Source: Rhizobium sp. SEMIA4064
Lineage (GTDB): Bacteria; Pseudomonadota; Alphaproteobacteria; Rhizobiales; Rhizobiaceae
Assembly (NCBI RefSeq): GCF_003025035.1
Contig: NZ_PYJN01000013.1
Coordinates: forward strand, 645,531-709,530
DNA length: 64,000 nt
Direction: 5' to 3'
Positions 18,183 through 29,730 of the stretch are shown one piece after another (within the stretch, counting starts at the first letter, position 1; every line of letters starts with the position of its first letter). The notes beneath the pieces are model-generated. The model was given only the letters and a program-made list of their open reading frames with translations, had not been told where the DNA came from and made no database searches. The position numbers and the translations under genes were made by a program.

Positions 18183-18220
18183 GGGAAAGGGGGCCGATCC
18201 GCAAAAGACATGGATCGGCC
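18183..18220 (-). terminator. Hairpin terminator after pyrG
   Basis: A perfect 9-bp stem (GGCCGATCC at 18192-18200 with GGATCGGCC at 18212-18220) lies 12 bases past the pyrG stop. On the minus strand it is followed by CCCTTTCCC, so the U-tract is weak. Confidence 0.6.
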
Positions 18221-18231
18221 TTCCATCATTA

Positions 18232-20004
<1,773 letters not shown>

Positions 20005-20562
20005 TTACTGGCCGGTCGGAACGCCGTTGCCACTCTGGGCTGGCGTTGTGGTCGTCGCGGGCGCCGTCTGCTGACCGGTGGTCGGAGCAGGCTGCGTCGT
20101 GGTCGTGGTTGCGGGCTGGGTCGCCGTAGCGGCCGGGGCCTGCTCAGTTGTCGTCGCAGCCGGTTGAGTCGTCGTCTGAGACTGCGGAGCAACCGCGCCG
20201 CTGTTCGGAACGCCGTTATTGTTGGCCGGCTGGGATTGGCCGGCTGCCGGTGCTGCGCCCTTCTGGCCGCCGAGCGAATCGAGAATGCCGTTACCCTGGC
20301 CCGCGGTGCTCGGAATACGGTTGAGAATGTCGGTCGGACGTCCCTCGAACCGCGAGTAAATATTCATCCCCAGCGCCAGTACAAAGAACAGTGCCGCGAG
20401 GATCGCCGTGGTGCGGGTCAGCGCATTGGCCGTGCCGCGCGCGGACATGAAGCCCGATCCGCCGCCAATGCCCAGGCCACCGCCCTCCGAGCGCTGAATC
20501 AGCACCACGCCGATGAGGGCGATGACAACCATGAGATAGATGACAAGCAGTACGGTTTGCAT
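20005..20562 (-). CDS. secG: Preprotein translocase subunit SecG with long low-complexity tail
   Basis: Small subunit of the SecYEG protein-export channel in the inner membrane. Residues 1-75 are the SecG core: helix MQTVLLVIYLMVVIALIGVVL, then QRSEGGGLGIGGGSGFMS, then a second helix TAILAALFFVLALGMNIY. After that comes about 100 residues of Thr/Gln/Pro/Ala-rich low complexity (repeated QPA, TTT, PAPTT), giving 185 residues against about 75-110 in enterobacteria. The start is the ATG at 20562, directly before the first helix. tpiA lies upstream on the same strand. Confidence 0.93.
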   Translation of the reverse strand: MQTVLLVIYLMVVIALIGVVLIQRSEGGGLGIGGGSGFMSARGTANALTRTTAILAALFFVLALGMNIYSRFEGRPTDILNRIPSTAGQGNGILDSLGGQKGAAPAAGQSQPANNNGVPNSGAVAPQSQTTTQPAATTTEQAPAATATQPATTTTTQPAPTTGQQTAPATTTTPAQSGNGVPTGQ

Positions 20563-20677
20563 AGGTCCAGTCCTGCCCACGGGCGCGGGCATCAAAAAGA
20601 AAAGCTCGCGGCTCTTTACATGAGGCTCTCGCCTATTCCAAGTCCTTTTAAGACTGGAATTCCGGCAAGTGAAACCT

Positions 20678-21448
20678 TCAGGCGAACTGCCGTTCGAATG
20701 CGCCATAGATGGCGAGGAAGTCGACGGCTTTCAAGCTTTGCCCGCCGACCAGCACACCGTTGACATTGGCGACCGCCAGCAGATCTGCCGCATTCGCGCC
20801 ACTGACCGAGCCGCCGTAGAGGAGACGGAATTTCTCGCCGTCGCCGCCGAAGCGCGCTACCAGCTCCTTGCGGATGAAAGCATGCGCTTCCTCGACATCG
20901 GCGGAAGTGGGAACCTTGCCCGTGCCGATCGCCCAGACGGGTTCATAGGCGATGACGGTCGTTTCCGAGACTGCGCCGTCGGGTGTCGAAGCGGCAAGCT
21001 GGCGCTTGAGCACATCCAGCGTCTGGCCTTGATCGCGCTCGTCGGCAGTCTCGCCGATGCAGATGATGGTGGTAAGTTCAGCCGCAAGTCCTGCTTCCGC
21101 CTTGGCGCGCACCAGCGCGTCGCCTTCGGCGTGATTCCTGCGACGCTCGGAATGGCCGACGATCACATGGGTGCCGAAGCAATCGGCGATCATCGCAGCG
21201 GAGATGTCACCGGTATGCGCGCCGCTGACCAGTTGATGGCAGTCCTGCGCACCGATCGCCAGCGGACTGTCGTCGCAGAGTGCCGTTGCGACATAAAGCA
21301 AGGTTGCCGGCGGGCAGATGAGCGTGTCGATCTTCTCGGATAACGGCGCCTTCACACCCTCGGCGATTGCCTTGATCTGGTCCAGGCTGGCCCGGGTGCC
21401 ATTCATCTTCCAGTTTCCCGCCAGGAGCGGTCGAATTTTATCTGTCAT
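20678..21448 (-). CDS. tpiA: Triosephosphate isomerase
   Basis: Interconverts dihydroxyacetone phosphate and glyceraldehyde 3-phosphate. It has 256 residues, a standard TIM barrel. Landmarks: [12 protein letters not shown] at residues 5-16 (catalytic Lys), VGHSERR (catalytic His), [12 protein letters not shown] (catalytic Glu), LLYGGSV and VGGQSL in the phosphate-binding loops. The start MTDKIRP follows a GAGGTGAGAGG-type ribosome site. secG begins 115 bases downstream. Confidence 0.97.
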   Translation of the reverse strand: MTDKIRPLLAGNWKMNGTRASLDQIKAIAEGVKAPLSEKIDTLICPPATLLYVATALCDDSPLAIGAQDCHQLVSGAHTGDISAAMIADCFGTHVIVGHSERRRNHAEGDALVRAKAEAGLAAELTTIICIGETADERDQGQTLDVLKRQLAASTPDGAVSETTVIAYEPVWAIGTGKVPTSADVEEAHAFIRKELVARFGGDGEKFRLLYGGSVSGANAADLLAVANVNGVLVGGQSLKAVDFLAIYGAFERQFA

Positions 21449-21586
21449 TCCGCGTTTCCTCTCACCTCTCTGCCGCACTAACAAAACTGGGACGGAAAGA
21501 AAAGTTATTGAAAGCAGTCGGAACGAATTCAAACCATTTAAAAAGATCACTCTTTTGAAAATAAGCCGAAATTTTTCCGAAAAGAA

Positions 21587-22483
21587 TTATGACGGCTGTG
21601 GATCGATGATCCAATTCAGCACCTTTCGCCAATCGGTCATCCGCACCGGCGTGCCATGGTTGCCGGTGGCAAACAGCGTGAATCGCGTCGGGTAATGCGT
21701 CTTGTAGAGTTTTTCAAACAGGGCTTCCTGGTCAGTGGCGGCGTAGACCGGGTCCTTGCTGCCATGGGTGAACCAGATCGGCAATTTCGCCTTGTAGAAG
21801 GCGCTCTTGACGAAATCCTGATCGGTGACCCCGCTCAAAATCGCCATCCCCTTCAGGCGCTGGACGCTTTCGGCGTCGCGCGTGATGCCCCAGCAGATGA
21901 AGCTGCCCATCGAAGCGCAGGTGAGGATGACGGGCCGGCCGCCGGATTGCTCGTAGGAATAGCGGATCAGGGCCGCGATGTCGGCGACGCCGTCGCTATC
22001 GAAGCTCTTCACGCTCGGCGCGTAGTACGTGCCGCCATTGTTGTAGGCGAGGTTCTTCAGCCGGTTGAAATTACCGCCGAACGTAAAGTCGTTGGACCCC
22101 AGCCTGCGGTCGCCGCCACGGCCGTGGATGAAGATCACCGTGAAGGCCTGCTTGGATGCCGGGCCGATGCGGGTGACATCGAGCTTGCGGTTGCCGAGCG
22201 GCAAGGTCTCGTCTTGCTGCGCTTTCCAGCGCACGCCGGTTGCGACGTAAGCCGGCTTGACACGCCGTTCCGGCACCTCGTCGCGGCCGTTGATGTCGCG
22301 CATTTCCTGATAGTCGATCGTCTGAAAAGCACCGTTGTCATGGCTTTCGAGGACCGTCTGATTGGAAAACAGGTCATCCTTGAAGGGCTTCAGCGCTTCC
22401 GCAGCGGCACCCGACGCGGTTGCCAACGGCAAAAACGCCGCAATTGCGGCTAAAATCGACAAATGAGCTGTGGACATTCGCAT
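21587..22483 (-). CDS. Secreted alpha/beta hydrolase
   Basis: 298 residues with a signal peptide at about 1-28 (AAIAAFLPLATASGAAAEA). An alpha/beta-hydrolase fold follows: VIFIHGRGGDRR oxyanion region, nucleophile elbow TCASMGSF (the first Gly of GxSxG is Cys), acid in THGSKDPVY and His in TGNHGTP. It is probably a periplasmic or extracellular esterase; the substrate is unknown. The ATG at 22483 follows GAGGGAA; a second in-frame ATG two codons later is possible. It is divergent from parE. Confidence 0.8.
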   Translation of the reverse strand: MRMSTAHLSILAAIAAFLPLATASGAAAEALKPFKDDLFSNQTVLESHDNGAFQTIDYQEMRDINGRDEVPERRVKPAYVATGVRWKAQQDETLPLGNRKLDVTRIGPASKQAFTVIFIHGRGGDRRLGSNDFTFGGNFNRLKNLAYNNGGTYYAPSVKSFDSDGVADIAALIRYSYEQSGGRPVILTCASMGSFICWGITRDAESVQRLKGMAILSGVTDQDFVKSAFYKAKLPIWFTHGSKDPVYAATDQEALFEKLYKTHYPTRFTLFATGNHGTPVRMTDWRKVLNWIIDPQPS

Positions 22484-22683
22484 GCGGACACTTCCCTCGA
22501 TAGGCCCACGGGCTTGCCATTCGCCGCCCGGCAACGCAAATCTTTTTTCCGAATTTGCCCCGTTATCGGGGTGCCATCGCGCTCGGGCATCGTTTCTGGC
22601 AGAATCACGGTGATTCGCGAAACTGACGGCAATTGCGGTGATTTTGGGGTATGACCCCTTCAAGGACAAATCTGAACAGCCCC

Positions 22684-24747
22684 ATGGATAACAGCAACGA
22701 TCTCTTCTCCGCACTGCCCCTTTCGCCGAAACCGGAAGCGGAGGACAAGCCGGTCGTCAAGGCTGAAAAGCCTGTGGCCGTCCCTGCCCCACGCGCAGCA
22801 CCGACAACCTCGAATGCTGATGAATATGGGGCGAATTCGATCCGCGTTCTCGAAGGACTGGAGCCGGTGCGCATGCGCCCCGGCATGTATATCGGTGGCA
22901 CCGACGAGAAGGCGTTGCATCATCTCTTCGCCGAAGTCATCGACAATTCCATGGACGAGGCCGTCGCCGGTCATGCCGATTTCATCGAAGTGCATCTCGA
23001 CCAGCGGGGCTATCTGACCGTCACCGATAACGGCCGCGGCATTCCGGTCGAAAATCATCCGCAGGTACCGGGTAAGTCGACGCTCGAAGTCATCATGACC
23101 AAGCTGCATGCTGGCGGTAAGTTCGACGGCAAGGCCTATGAAACCTCGGGCGGCCTGCATGGCGTCGGCGTCTCGGTCGTCAATGCCCTGTCCGATGATC
23201 TCGAAGTCGAGGTGGCGCGCAATCGCAAGCTCTATCGCCAGCGCTTTTCGCGCGGCCTGCCGCAAGGCGGCCTGGAAGAGCTCGGCGATGTCCATAACCG
23301 TCGCGGTACCCGCGTCCGTTTCCATCCCGATCCGCAGATCTTCGGCGAGCATGCCAAATTCGATCCTGCTCGTGTCTTCCGCATGGCACGCTCCAAGGCC
23401 TATCTCTTCGGCGGCGTCGAAATCCGCTGGAGCTGCGATCCGGAATTGGTGCACGGAGCCTCCGATGTTCCGGAAAAAGCGGTTTTCCATTTCCCCGGCG
23501 GCCTGAAGGATTACCTCAAGGCGACGATGGGCAACGAGTTCACCGTCACTCGCGAGATTTTCGCCGGCAAGTCGGAGAAGGCAAGCGGCCATGGTTCGCT
23601 GGAATGGGCGATCACCTGGTATGGCGGGGACCCGCAGATCCACTCCTATTGCAATACCATCCCCACCCCCGAAGGCGGCACGCACGAGGCCGGCCTGCGC
23701 ATCGCGCTGACCAAGGGGCTGAAAAACTATGCCGAGATGACGCAGAACAAGCGCGCCGCCGGCATCACCACCGACGACGTGATGATCTCCGGCGTCGGCA
23801 TGCTTTCCATCTTCATCCGCGAACCGGAATTCGTCGGCCAGACCAAGGACAGGCTCGCAACCGTCGAGGCGCAGCGTATCGTTGAAAATGCGTTGCGCGA
23901 CCCCTTCGATCACTACCTGACCGACAATCCGGCCGAGGCCGAGAAGCTGCTTGAATGGGTGATCGAGCGTTCCGAAGAGCGCCTGCGCCGCCGTAAGGAG
24001 AAGGAAGTCAACCGCAAGACGGCGGTGCGCAAGCTGCGCCTGCCGGGCAAGCTCGCCGATTGTTCGCAGAACACCGCCGAAGGCGCCGAACTCTTCCTCG
24101 TCGAAGGTGATTCGGCAGGTGGCTCCGCCAAGCAGGCGCGCAATCGTACCAACCAAGCGATCCTGCCCCTGCGTGGTAAGATTCTCAACGTCGCCAGCGC
24201 CGGTCGCGAAAAGCTATCCGCCAACCAGCAGATCACCGATCTCGTCCAGGCGCTCGGCTGTGGCACGCGTTCGAAATATCGCGAAGAAGACCTGCGCTAT
24301 CAGCGCGTCGTCGTCATGACCGATGCCGACGTCGATGGCGCCCATATCGCCTCGCTGCTGATCACGTTCTTCTATCAAGAAATGCCTGAGCTGATCCGTG
24401 GCGGCCACCTTTTCCTGGCGGTGCCGCCGCTCTACAAGATCACGCAGGGGTCGAAATCCATCTATGCCCGCGATGACGCCCATCGGCTGGAGCTGATGGA
24501 GAGCGAGTTCAAGGGCAAAGGCAAGATCGAGATCAGCCGTTTCAAAGGTCTTGGCGAAATGCTTCCCGCCCAGCTCAAGGAAACGACGATGGATCCGGCG
24601 AAGCGCACCCTGTTGCGCGTCGAGATCGACGAGGTGGATTTCGAGGGCACCCGTGAGGCCGTCGACAATCTCATGGGCACCAAGGCAGATGCCCGTTTCC
24701 GCTTTATCCAGGAACGCGCAGCGTTTGCGGAGAATTTGGATATTTAG
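22684..24747 (+). CDS. parE: DNA topoisomerase IV subunit B
   Basis: ATPase subunit of topoisomerase IV, which decatenates daughter chromosomes. It has 687 residues. The GHKL ATPase domain has VIDNSMDEAVAGH, DNGRGIPV and TSGGLHGVGVSVVNALS. The Toprim domain has EGDSAGGSAKQARNR near residue 470 and DADVDGAHIASLL. The C-terminal RFKGLGEM segment is also present. The N-terminal 45 residues are a non-conserved Pro/Ala-rich lead. The start could be ATG 22684 or ATG 22651 in the same frame; I prefer 22684 after AAGGAC. GyrB is distinguished by the shorter length and lack of insert. Confidence 0.95.
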   Translation: MDNSNDLFSALPLSPKPEAEDKPVVKAEKPVAVPAPRAAPTTSNADEYGANSIRVLEGLEPVRMRPGMYIGGTDEKALHHLFAEVIDNSMDEAVAGHADFIEVHLDQRGYLTVTDNGRGIPVENHPQVPGKSTLEVIMTKLHAGGKFDGKAYETSGGLHGVGVSVVNALSDDLEVEVARNRKLYRQRFSRGLPQGGLEELGDVHNRRGTRVRFHPDPQIFGEHAKFDPARVFRMARSKAYLFGGVEIRWSCDPELVHGASDVPEKAVFHFPGGLKDYLKATMGNEFTVTREIFAGKSEKASGHGSLEWAITWYGGDPQIHSYCNTIPTPEGGTHEAGLRIALTKGLKNYAEMTQNKRAAGITTDDVMISGVGMLSIFIREPEFVGQTKDRLATVEAQRIVENALRDPFDHYLTDNPAEAEKLLEWVIERSEERLRRRKEKEVNRKTAVRKLRLPGKLADCSQNTAEGAELFLVEGDSAGGSAKQARNRTNQAILPLRGKILNVASAGREKLSANQQITDLVQALGCGTRSKYREEDLRYQRVVVMTDADVDGAHIASLLITFFYQEMPELIRGGHLFLAVPPLYKITQGSKSIYARDDAHRLELMESEFKGKGKIEISRFKGLGEMLPAQLKETTMDPAKRTLLRVEIDEVDFEGTREAVDNLMGTKADARFRFIQERAAFAENLDI

Positions 24748-24894
24748 CAGCCGCGTCCCCGCCGCGGCAAAAACGACCTCGCGATATTTTTATCGAACTG
24801 ACCGATATCCGTAACGAAAGCGTCACGGGCGGATGCATAGATGCGGCATCTCTGCGAACCCGCCAACTCGTAAACCGGATGTGACGATATCGCC

Positions 24895-26031
24895 ATGTTG
24901 AAGCCCTTTTTGACGACTGCCGCTGCTGCCTTTCTTCTCGGTTCCGCTGGTGCCCGCGCTGCCGATATCGGCACGGTCATCGACGTTCCTTGCCCCTTCG
25001 GCGACTGCAAGGCGGGTATCAGCCTCTCCTATCTCGGCGAATACGATATTCCGACGGGCTTCATGGAAAGCGGCGTCGAAGTCGGTGGTCTCTCCGGCAT
25101 CGATTTCGATCCTTCGACCGGCCACTATATCTCCATCAGCGATGACCGCTCCGAAAAGGCGCCTGCCCGCTTCTACGATCTTGACATCGATGTCAGTGCC
25201 GTTGGCCTGAAGGGCGTGACCGTTCTCGATCATGTGACACTGAAGGACAAGAACGGCCAACCTTTCGCTTTTCGCACGGTTGATTCCGAGTCGATCCGCG
25301 TCGGCAAGGACGGCATCTATTGGAGCAGCGAAGGCGACGGCAAGGCACTGCTGCCGCCTTTCGTGCGGGTTGCCAATCGCGATGGCAGCTTCGTGCGCGA
25401 ACTGCCGCTGCCGGCAGGTTTCGCACCGACCGCGGACAAGAGCACCGGCATCCGCGACAACCTTGCTTTCGAGGGTCTGAGCTTCCTCGCCGGTAGCGAT
25501 CTTCTGGTCGGCATGGAATCCGCGCTCTATCAAGACGGACCGATGACGACGCTGACCAATGGCGCGCTTGCCCGTTTCATCCGCTACGATGCGGTCACGG
25601 GCGAACAGAAGGCGCAGTATGTCTATCCGGTCGCGCCGATCCCGCAGGCCGCCTCCAAACCCGGCGGCTGGAATGATTTCGGCATGTCGGAAATCGTGGC
25701 GCTGGACGACCGGCATGCGCTGTCGATCGAGCGCGGCTATGCGCAGGATGTCGGCAATTCCGTCGTCATCAACATGTTCGATCTCGAAGGCGCGACCGAT
25801 GTCTCGAACATCCCATCTTTGGCCAAGACCGACCAGCGCATCGTGCCTGTGCGCAAGGTCCAGGTGATGGACCTGCGGGCGCTCGGCCTTGCCCCTGACA
25901 ACATCGAAGGTGTCAGCCTCGGCAAGGCGAAAGACGGTACGGATGTGCTGATCTTCGTTGCCGACAACAATTTCAATCCGACGCAGAAGACGCAATTCTT
26001 TGCCTTCAAGGTCATCCGTCGGCCGCAATAG
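24895..26031 (+). CDS. Secreted esterase-like phytase-family protein
   Basis: 378 residues with a signal peptide (FLTTAAAAFLLGSAGARA, cleavage about residue 22). The body matches the 'esterase-like activity of phytase' beta-propeller family: VEVGGLSGIDFDPSTGHYISISDDRS, RTVDSESIRVGKDGIYWSSEGD, DNLAFEGLSF, and late VSLGKAKDGTDVLIFVADNNFN. The acidic clusters fit calcium binding as in bacterial phytases, but phytate activity is not shown. It probably works in the periplasm or outside the cell. It lies 147 bases after parE with no clear shared promoter. Confidence 0.8.
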   Translation: MLKPFLTTAAAAFLLGSAGARAADIGTVIDVPCPFGDCKAGISLSYLGEYDIPTGFMESGVEVGGLSGIDFDPSTGHYISISDDRSEKAPARFYDLDIDVSAVGLKGVTVLDHVTLKDKNGQPFAFRTVDSESIRVGKDGIYWSSEGDGKALLPPFVRVANRDGSFVRELPLPAGFAPTADKSTGIRDNLAFEGLSFLAGSDLLVGMESALYQDGPMTTLTNGALARFIRYDAVTGEQKAQYVYPVAPIPQAASKPGGWNDFGMSEIVALDDRHALSIERGYAQDVGNSVVINMFDLEGATDVSNIPSLAKTDQRIVPVRKVQVMDLRALGLAPDNIEGVSLGKAKDGTDVLIFVADNNFNPTQKTQFFAFKVIRRPQ

Positions 26032-26170
26032 TCGGCCGTCTACTCTCGCATCGGTAGTCGTTCGGCTGTCACGGCAACGGATTATATAGGCTTTCAAGTG
26101 GTGGCCCTTGAAACAGCCTAGATCATACCCCATAACCGGTTGATCTAATAAAAAGAGTGAAGCAAGTCCG

Positions 26171-27349
26171 GTGGGTGTATTCGAACGTCATAAGCCGAGG
26201 GAGCCGCGTTGGCTGGGCCCAAGCGCGCCCGCGCGCATGGCTCTTATTCCGTCGATTTCTGCGGCGCGTTGGCTGCTGATCCTGATTGCGGCGGCCGGCA
26301 TCTATTTCTTCTACGGTTTTCTCGTTCCGGTGTTGGCCGCGGCTGTGATCGGCTTTGCCACCTGGCCGCTTTATAGCGATCTCGTGCGCCGAACCAACGG
26401 CAATACGACGCTTGCGGCAACCATCGCCATCGCCTTTATCGTCACCTTCCTCGTGCTGCCGATCGTGCTTTCGGCCATCTATATGGTCGGTGAAGTCCGC
26501 GAATGGTTTACCTGGGCGGTGCATGTCAATCGCGATGGTGCCCCGCCGCCGCAATGGATACTCGCGCTGCCGATCGTCGGCTCCTGGCTCGGCGATCAGT
26601 GGACGCAATATATCGGCAGCCCCGGTTCCATCGGCGAATTGGCGCAACTCGTCAGCGGCGCACATATCGGCAATATCTACCGGGCGGTGCTTGCTGCCGG
26701 CGGCGGCGCGTTCCATGTCGTGCTGACTTTGCTGTTCATGCTGATCGCCCTGTTCTTCATCTACCGCGACGGGGCCAGTTTCGTCCGCCAGGTCGATCTT
26801 TTGGGCGAACGTATCTTGCCGAACCGCTGGGAGCGCATCTCCCGCGTCGTGCCGGCGACGATCAGCTCCACCGTCATGGGCATGACGTTGATCGCCATTG
26901 GCGAAGGTGTGGTGTTGGGCGTCGCCTATTGGATCGCGGGCGCGCCATCGGCAGTCACCCTTGGCGTTCTGACCGGTGTCATGGCGCTCGTGCCTGGTGG
27001 TGCGCCGCTCTCCATGTCGCTCGTATCCATTTATCTGCTCGCCAGCGGCTCCCCTTGGGCCGGCGCCGGGCTGTTTATCTGGGGGACGGTCGAACTCTTC
27101 ATCGTCGACAAGACGCTTCGGCCGAAGCTCGTCGGTGGTCCGATCAAGCTGCCCTTCCTGCCGACCTTTTTCGGCCTTCTCGGCGGCGTCAAGACCATGG
27201 GATTCCTTGGCCTGTTCATCGGTCCGGTACTCATGGCCATTATCGTGGCCATCTGGCGTGAATGGATCCGCGAGGCGGAACTGACCGAGGAACAACACGC
27301 TCAGGAGCCGGAACTGCAATTGCGTGTCAGGGACGGTTCCGACGGCTGA
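26171..27349 (+). CDS. AI-2E-family (PerM-like) membrane transporter
   Basis: 392 residues with about eight membrane helices and the family's long soluble insert between helices (EVREWFTWAVHVN, GSWLGDQWTQYIGSPGS). Conserved end: LTGVMALVPGGAPLSM and GLFIGPVLMAIIVAIWREW. Members are annotated as autoinducer-2 exporters or permeases, but many transport other solutes, so the substrate is open. The start is uncertain: GTG 26171 gives 22 extra basic residues; ATG 26237 (MALIPSISAARW) begins just before the first helix. Confidence 0.85.
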   Translation: MGVFERHKPREPRWLGPSAPARMALIPSISAARWLLILIAAAGIYFFYGFLVPVLAAAVIGFATWPLYSDLVRRTNGNTTLAATIAIAFIVTFLVLPIVLSAIYMVGEVREWFTWAVHVNRDGAPPPQWILALPIVGSWLGDQWTQYIGSPGSIGELAQLVSGAHIGNIYRAVLAAGGGAFHVVLTLLFMLIALFFIYRDGASFVRQVDLLGERILPNRWERISRVVPATISSTVMGMTLIAIGEGVVLGVAYWIAGAPSAVTLGVLTGVMALVPGGAPLSMSLVSIYLLASGSPWAGAGLFIWGTVELFIVDKTLRPKLVGGPIKLPFLPTFFGLLGGVKTMGFLGLFIGPVLMAIIVAIWREWIREAELTEEQHAQEPELQLRVRDGSDG

Positions 27350-27357
27350 CAGGCCTC

Positions 27358-27822
27358 TTAAGCCTGCGGAAGCGTCTTCTCCATGAACAGGCTAAGTGGA
27401 TCGGGCTCGTAGCTGCCGAATGGTCCGATCTCGATGTAGCCGAACTTGCGGTAGAGGCCGATTGCCTCCGGCTGGTATATGCCGGTTTCGAGCCGTAGCG
27501 CCGTCAGCTTTCTTTCTGTCGCTTTCTCTTCCGCTGCTTTCATCAGCATCTGTGCGACCCTGCGTCCCCTGGCAAGCGGATCGACAAACATGCGCTTGAT
27601 CTCTGCGGTGCCATCCCCCGCCTCCACCAGAGCGCAGCAGCCGACCATATCGCCATCGAGCCGTGCGACCCAGAAGGTCACGTCGGGGCTCTCCAGAGCG
27701 TCCAGATCGAGCATATGATTGCTCTCTGGCGGATAAAGCGATTGTGCGTAGGCACTGGACATGTCGAGGAGACGGATAACGCCATCCTGGCGCGGTGATT
27801 CAACAGTAATCGTCAGTGACAA
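27358..27822 (-). CDS. GNAT-family N-acetyltransferase
   Basis: 154 residues, a single GNAT domain. Strand DVTFWVARLDGDMVGCCAL is followed by the acetyl-CoA pyrophosphate loop RMFVDPLARGRRVAQML near residues 80-96, and the end ALRLETGIYQPEAIGLYRKFGY. I place the start at a TTG (27822) preceded by GGGAATG because upstream residues look like noise and overlap the next gene's end; an ATG at MSSAYAQ is a shorter alternative. The substrate cannot be told. Confidence 0.82.
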   Translation of the reverse strand: MSLTITVESPRQDGVIRLLDMSSAYAQSLYPPESNHMLDLDALESPDVTFWVARLDGDMVGCCALVEAGDGTAEIKRMFVDPLARGRRVAQMLMKAAEEKATERKLTALRLETGIYQPEAIGLYRKFGYIEIGPFGSYEPDPLSLFMEKTLPQA

Positions 27823-27856
27823 GACACATTCCCAAAGCTGCAATAGCCGATGACTA

Positions 27857-28996
27857 TCACGCTGCGGCAAGAGCCGCCAGCGCCGCGAATGTCCGCGCCG
27901 TCTGCCGCCGTTCGGCGTTGGCGAGCTTCTCCACCATATCGAGCAATTGCACCGCCGCGACAGGGGACTGGTCTGCAAGTCGGAATTTATGCATCAGCCG
28001 CGCCGAAACATTTTCTAGCATGGTGCCGCCATTGGCGCGCGACGCCTCGCGCCAGATCAATGTCGCCTCGACAAAGACGATGCTGATATCGCGCGACAGG
28101 CCGGCAGATTCATAAAGCGCACGGACGGCATAGACGCGGCCGGTGGAAAGGATGGAGCGCACGCGGCGCTCGTCACAGGCCGAAAGGTTGGTGATCGCGC
28201 CGGCGAAGAAGTCCACCTTGCCCGAGCAAAGCGCATGCATCAGGAAAGCCGGTGTCAACCAGCCGGACTGCCGCAGGTGCTCGACCAGATCGGGAATGTC
28301 CTCATGCTGTACCGTGCCGGCGATGGAGACCGTCGCTGCCTCGCTGGCCTCGCGGGTAATATGCTGAAGCCTGCCAGCGCCGATCGTAGCCTGAATGAGG
28401 CTTGAGCCGGTCAGTGCCTCGCTCACATGCCGCATCAGCAGGTGGCGGACGTCGGATGGCAGCGCGTCACGATCAAGAAGCAGACCGCGTATGTCGGCCT
28501 GATCGCCAAGGCGTTCGGCGATCCGCTTCAGCGAGGCGCGCGACAGCGAGGCGCCGTCGTTTTCCAGCAGGCAAAGGACTTCGGTCTCGCCGCCGATTTC
28601 GGCGAGTGCTGCCGAAACCGACCGCGACACCCGGCCGCGCGAGGCGATCAGGACGCGCGTCACATTGCTGCAGCGCAGCGCAAGGTCGACAAGATCGGCA
28701 TCGGTAAACACCGGTGAGAAAAGAATGACCTGCCCTGCGATCTCCGGCTGATCCTCCGCCAGCGACAGGATGATGTTGCGCGGCGCGTTCGGGGAGCGTG
28801 CCACGGCCTCTGCAAGCGACAGACGCACGCGCGGCGACGGATCATCGAGTAGATAGGTCATCGCCATCTCGGCGGCGGCGCGCTCTTCTCGCGGCATCTC
28901 CGATTGCAGATAGGCTCGCCCAAGTGCATTGGCCGCCCTCGCCCTACTCTCTGCCTTGGCGGTCTCAGCCCAGCGAAGAAATGCTTCTATGATCAC
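27857..28996 (-). CDS. DUF2336 domain-containing protein
   Basis: 379 residues, an alpha-helical, HEAT-like DUF2336 protein common in alphaproteobacteria. Seen: repeated helices with DDPSPRVRLSLAEAVARSPNAP near residues 51-72, then LILSLAEDQPEIAGQVIL-like units, and the domain core HLLMRHVSEAL. No signal peptide or membrane helix. Function is not established; some relatives occur near polar or cell-cycle signalling genes. The GNAT gene follows 34 bases downstream on the same strand. Confidence 0.85.
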   Translation of the reverse strand: MIIEAFLRWAETAKAESRARAANALGRAYLQSEMPREERAAAEMAMTYLLDDPSPRVRLSLAEAVARSPNAPRNIILSLAEDQPEIAGQVILFSPVFTDADLVDLALRCSNVTRVLIASRGRVSRSVSAALAEIGGETEVLCLLENDGASLSRASLKRIAERLGDQADIRGLLLDRDALPSDVRHLLMRHVSEALTGSSLIQATIGAGRLQHITREASEAATVSIAGTVQHEDIPDLVEHLRQSGWLTPAFLMHALCSGKVDFFAGAITNLSACDERRVRSILSTGRVYAVRALYESAGLSRDISIVFVEATLIWREASRANGGTMLENVSARLMHKFRLADQSPVAAVQLLDMVEKLANAERRQTARTFAALAALAAA

Positions 28997-29124
28997 ATAA
29001 CGCCCCGATATCGGCGGGACGATTCCCGACCCGCGAACTCATATCGGACACGTTAGCGATGAAAGGTTTACGGGCCGTTTACCTTGTTTATTAACCACTA
29101 ATACGAGACCGAAAGGCGCTGATG

Positions 29125-29730
29125 TTACGGCGCTTTTGGCCGCAGCAGCACGAAGACATCGCTGCCTTCGCTGTAGTCCATGTAGCCCATGCGGGCGACA
29201 GGCCGCGCGAGCGCCATGTCGAGCCGACCGTTGCGAATGATCGCCTCATCGATATGGATGCCGATGACCTGGCCAAAGACCATGATATTTTCGGATGGCT
29301 CGCCATCGAGGCCCTTGGGCTGCATGATCTCGGTCACCCGGCATTCGAGGACAGCAAAGGCCTCGCCGACGTAAGGCGCATCGACCAACTCGCCAGGTTT
29401 TGCAGTCAGTCCAGCCAGTTCGAATTCATTGACGCCGTAGGCGACGGCGATCGACGAATGATTCATCTTCTCCACGATATGACGGCTGACGAGGTTGGCG
29501 GTGAAAACGCCCGTTTCCTCGACATTGCGCACGCTGTCCTTTCTGCCGGCAGAAGAGAACATCACCAGCTTCGGCCGGTCGCTGACCGCATTGAAAAAGG
29601 AATAGGGGGACAGGTTCAGCGAACCGTCCCTGCCCTTGCTGCCAATCCAGCCGATCGGCCGTGGCGCGACGATGGCCTTGAAGGGGTCATGCGCCAGACC
29701 ATGCCGATTGGTGTCCGTCGTGTAGAACAT
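29125..29730 (-). CDS. Flavin reductase-like FMN-binding protein
   Basis: 201 residues, an FMN-binding split-barrel of the flavin-reductase family. Family core: KAIVAPRPIGWIGSKGRDGSLNLSPYSFFNAVSDRPKL split across residues 18-56, then SVRNVEETGVFTANL. Its ATG shares one base with the stop of the upstream nitroreductase gene (TGATG), so the two are translationally coupled. The pair may form a small flavin redox operon; no substrate can be assigned. Confidence 0.88.
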   Translation of the reverse strand: MFYTTDTNRHGLAHDPFKAIVAPRPIGWIGSKGRDGSLNLSPYSFFNAVSDRPKLVMFSSAGRKDSVRNVEETGVFTANLVSRHIVEKMNHSSIAVAYGVNEFELAGLTAKPGELVDAPYVGEAFAVLECRVTEIMQPKGLDGEPSENIMVFGQVIGIHIDEAIIRNGRLDMALARPVARMGYMDYSEGSDVFVLLRPKAP

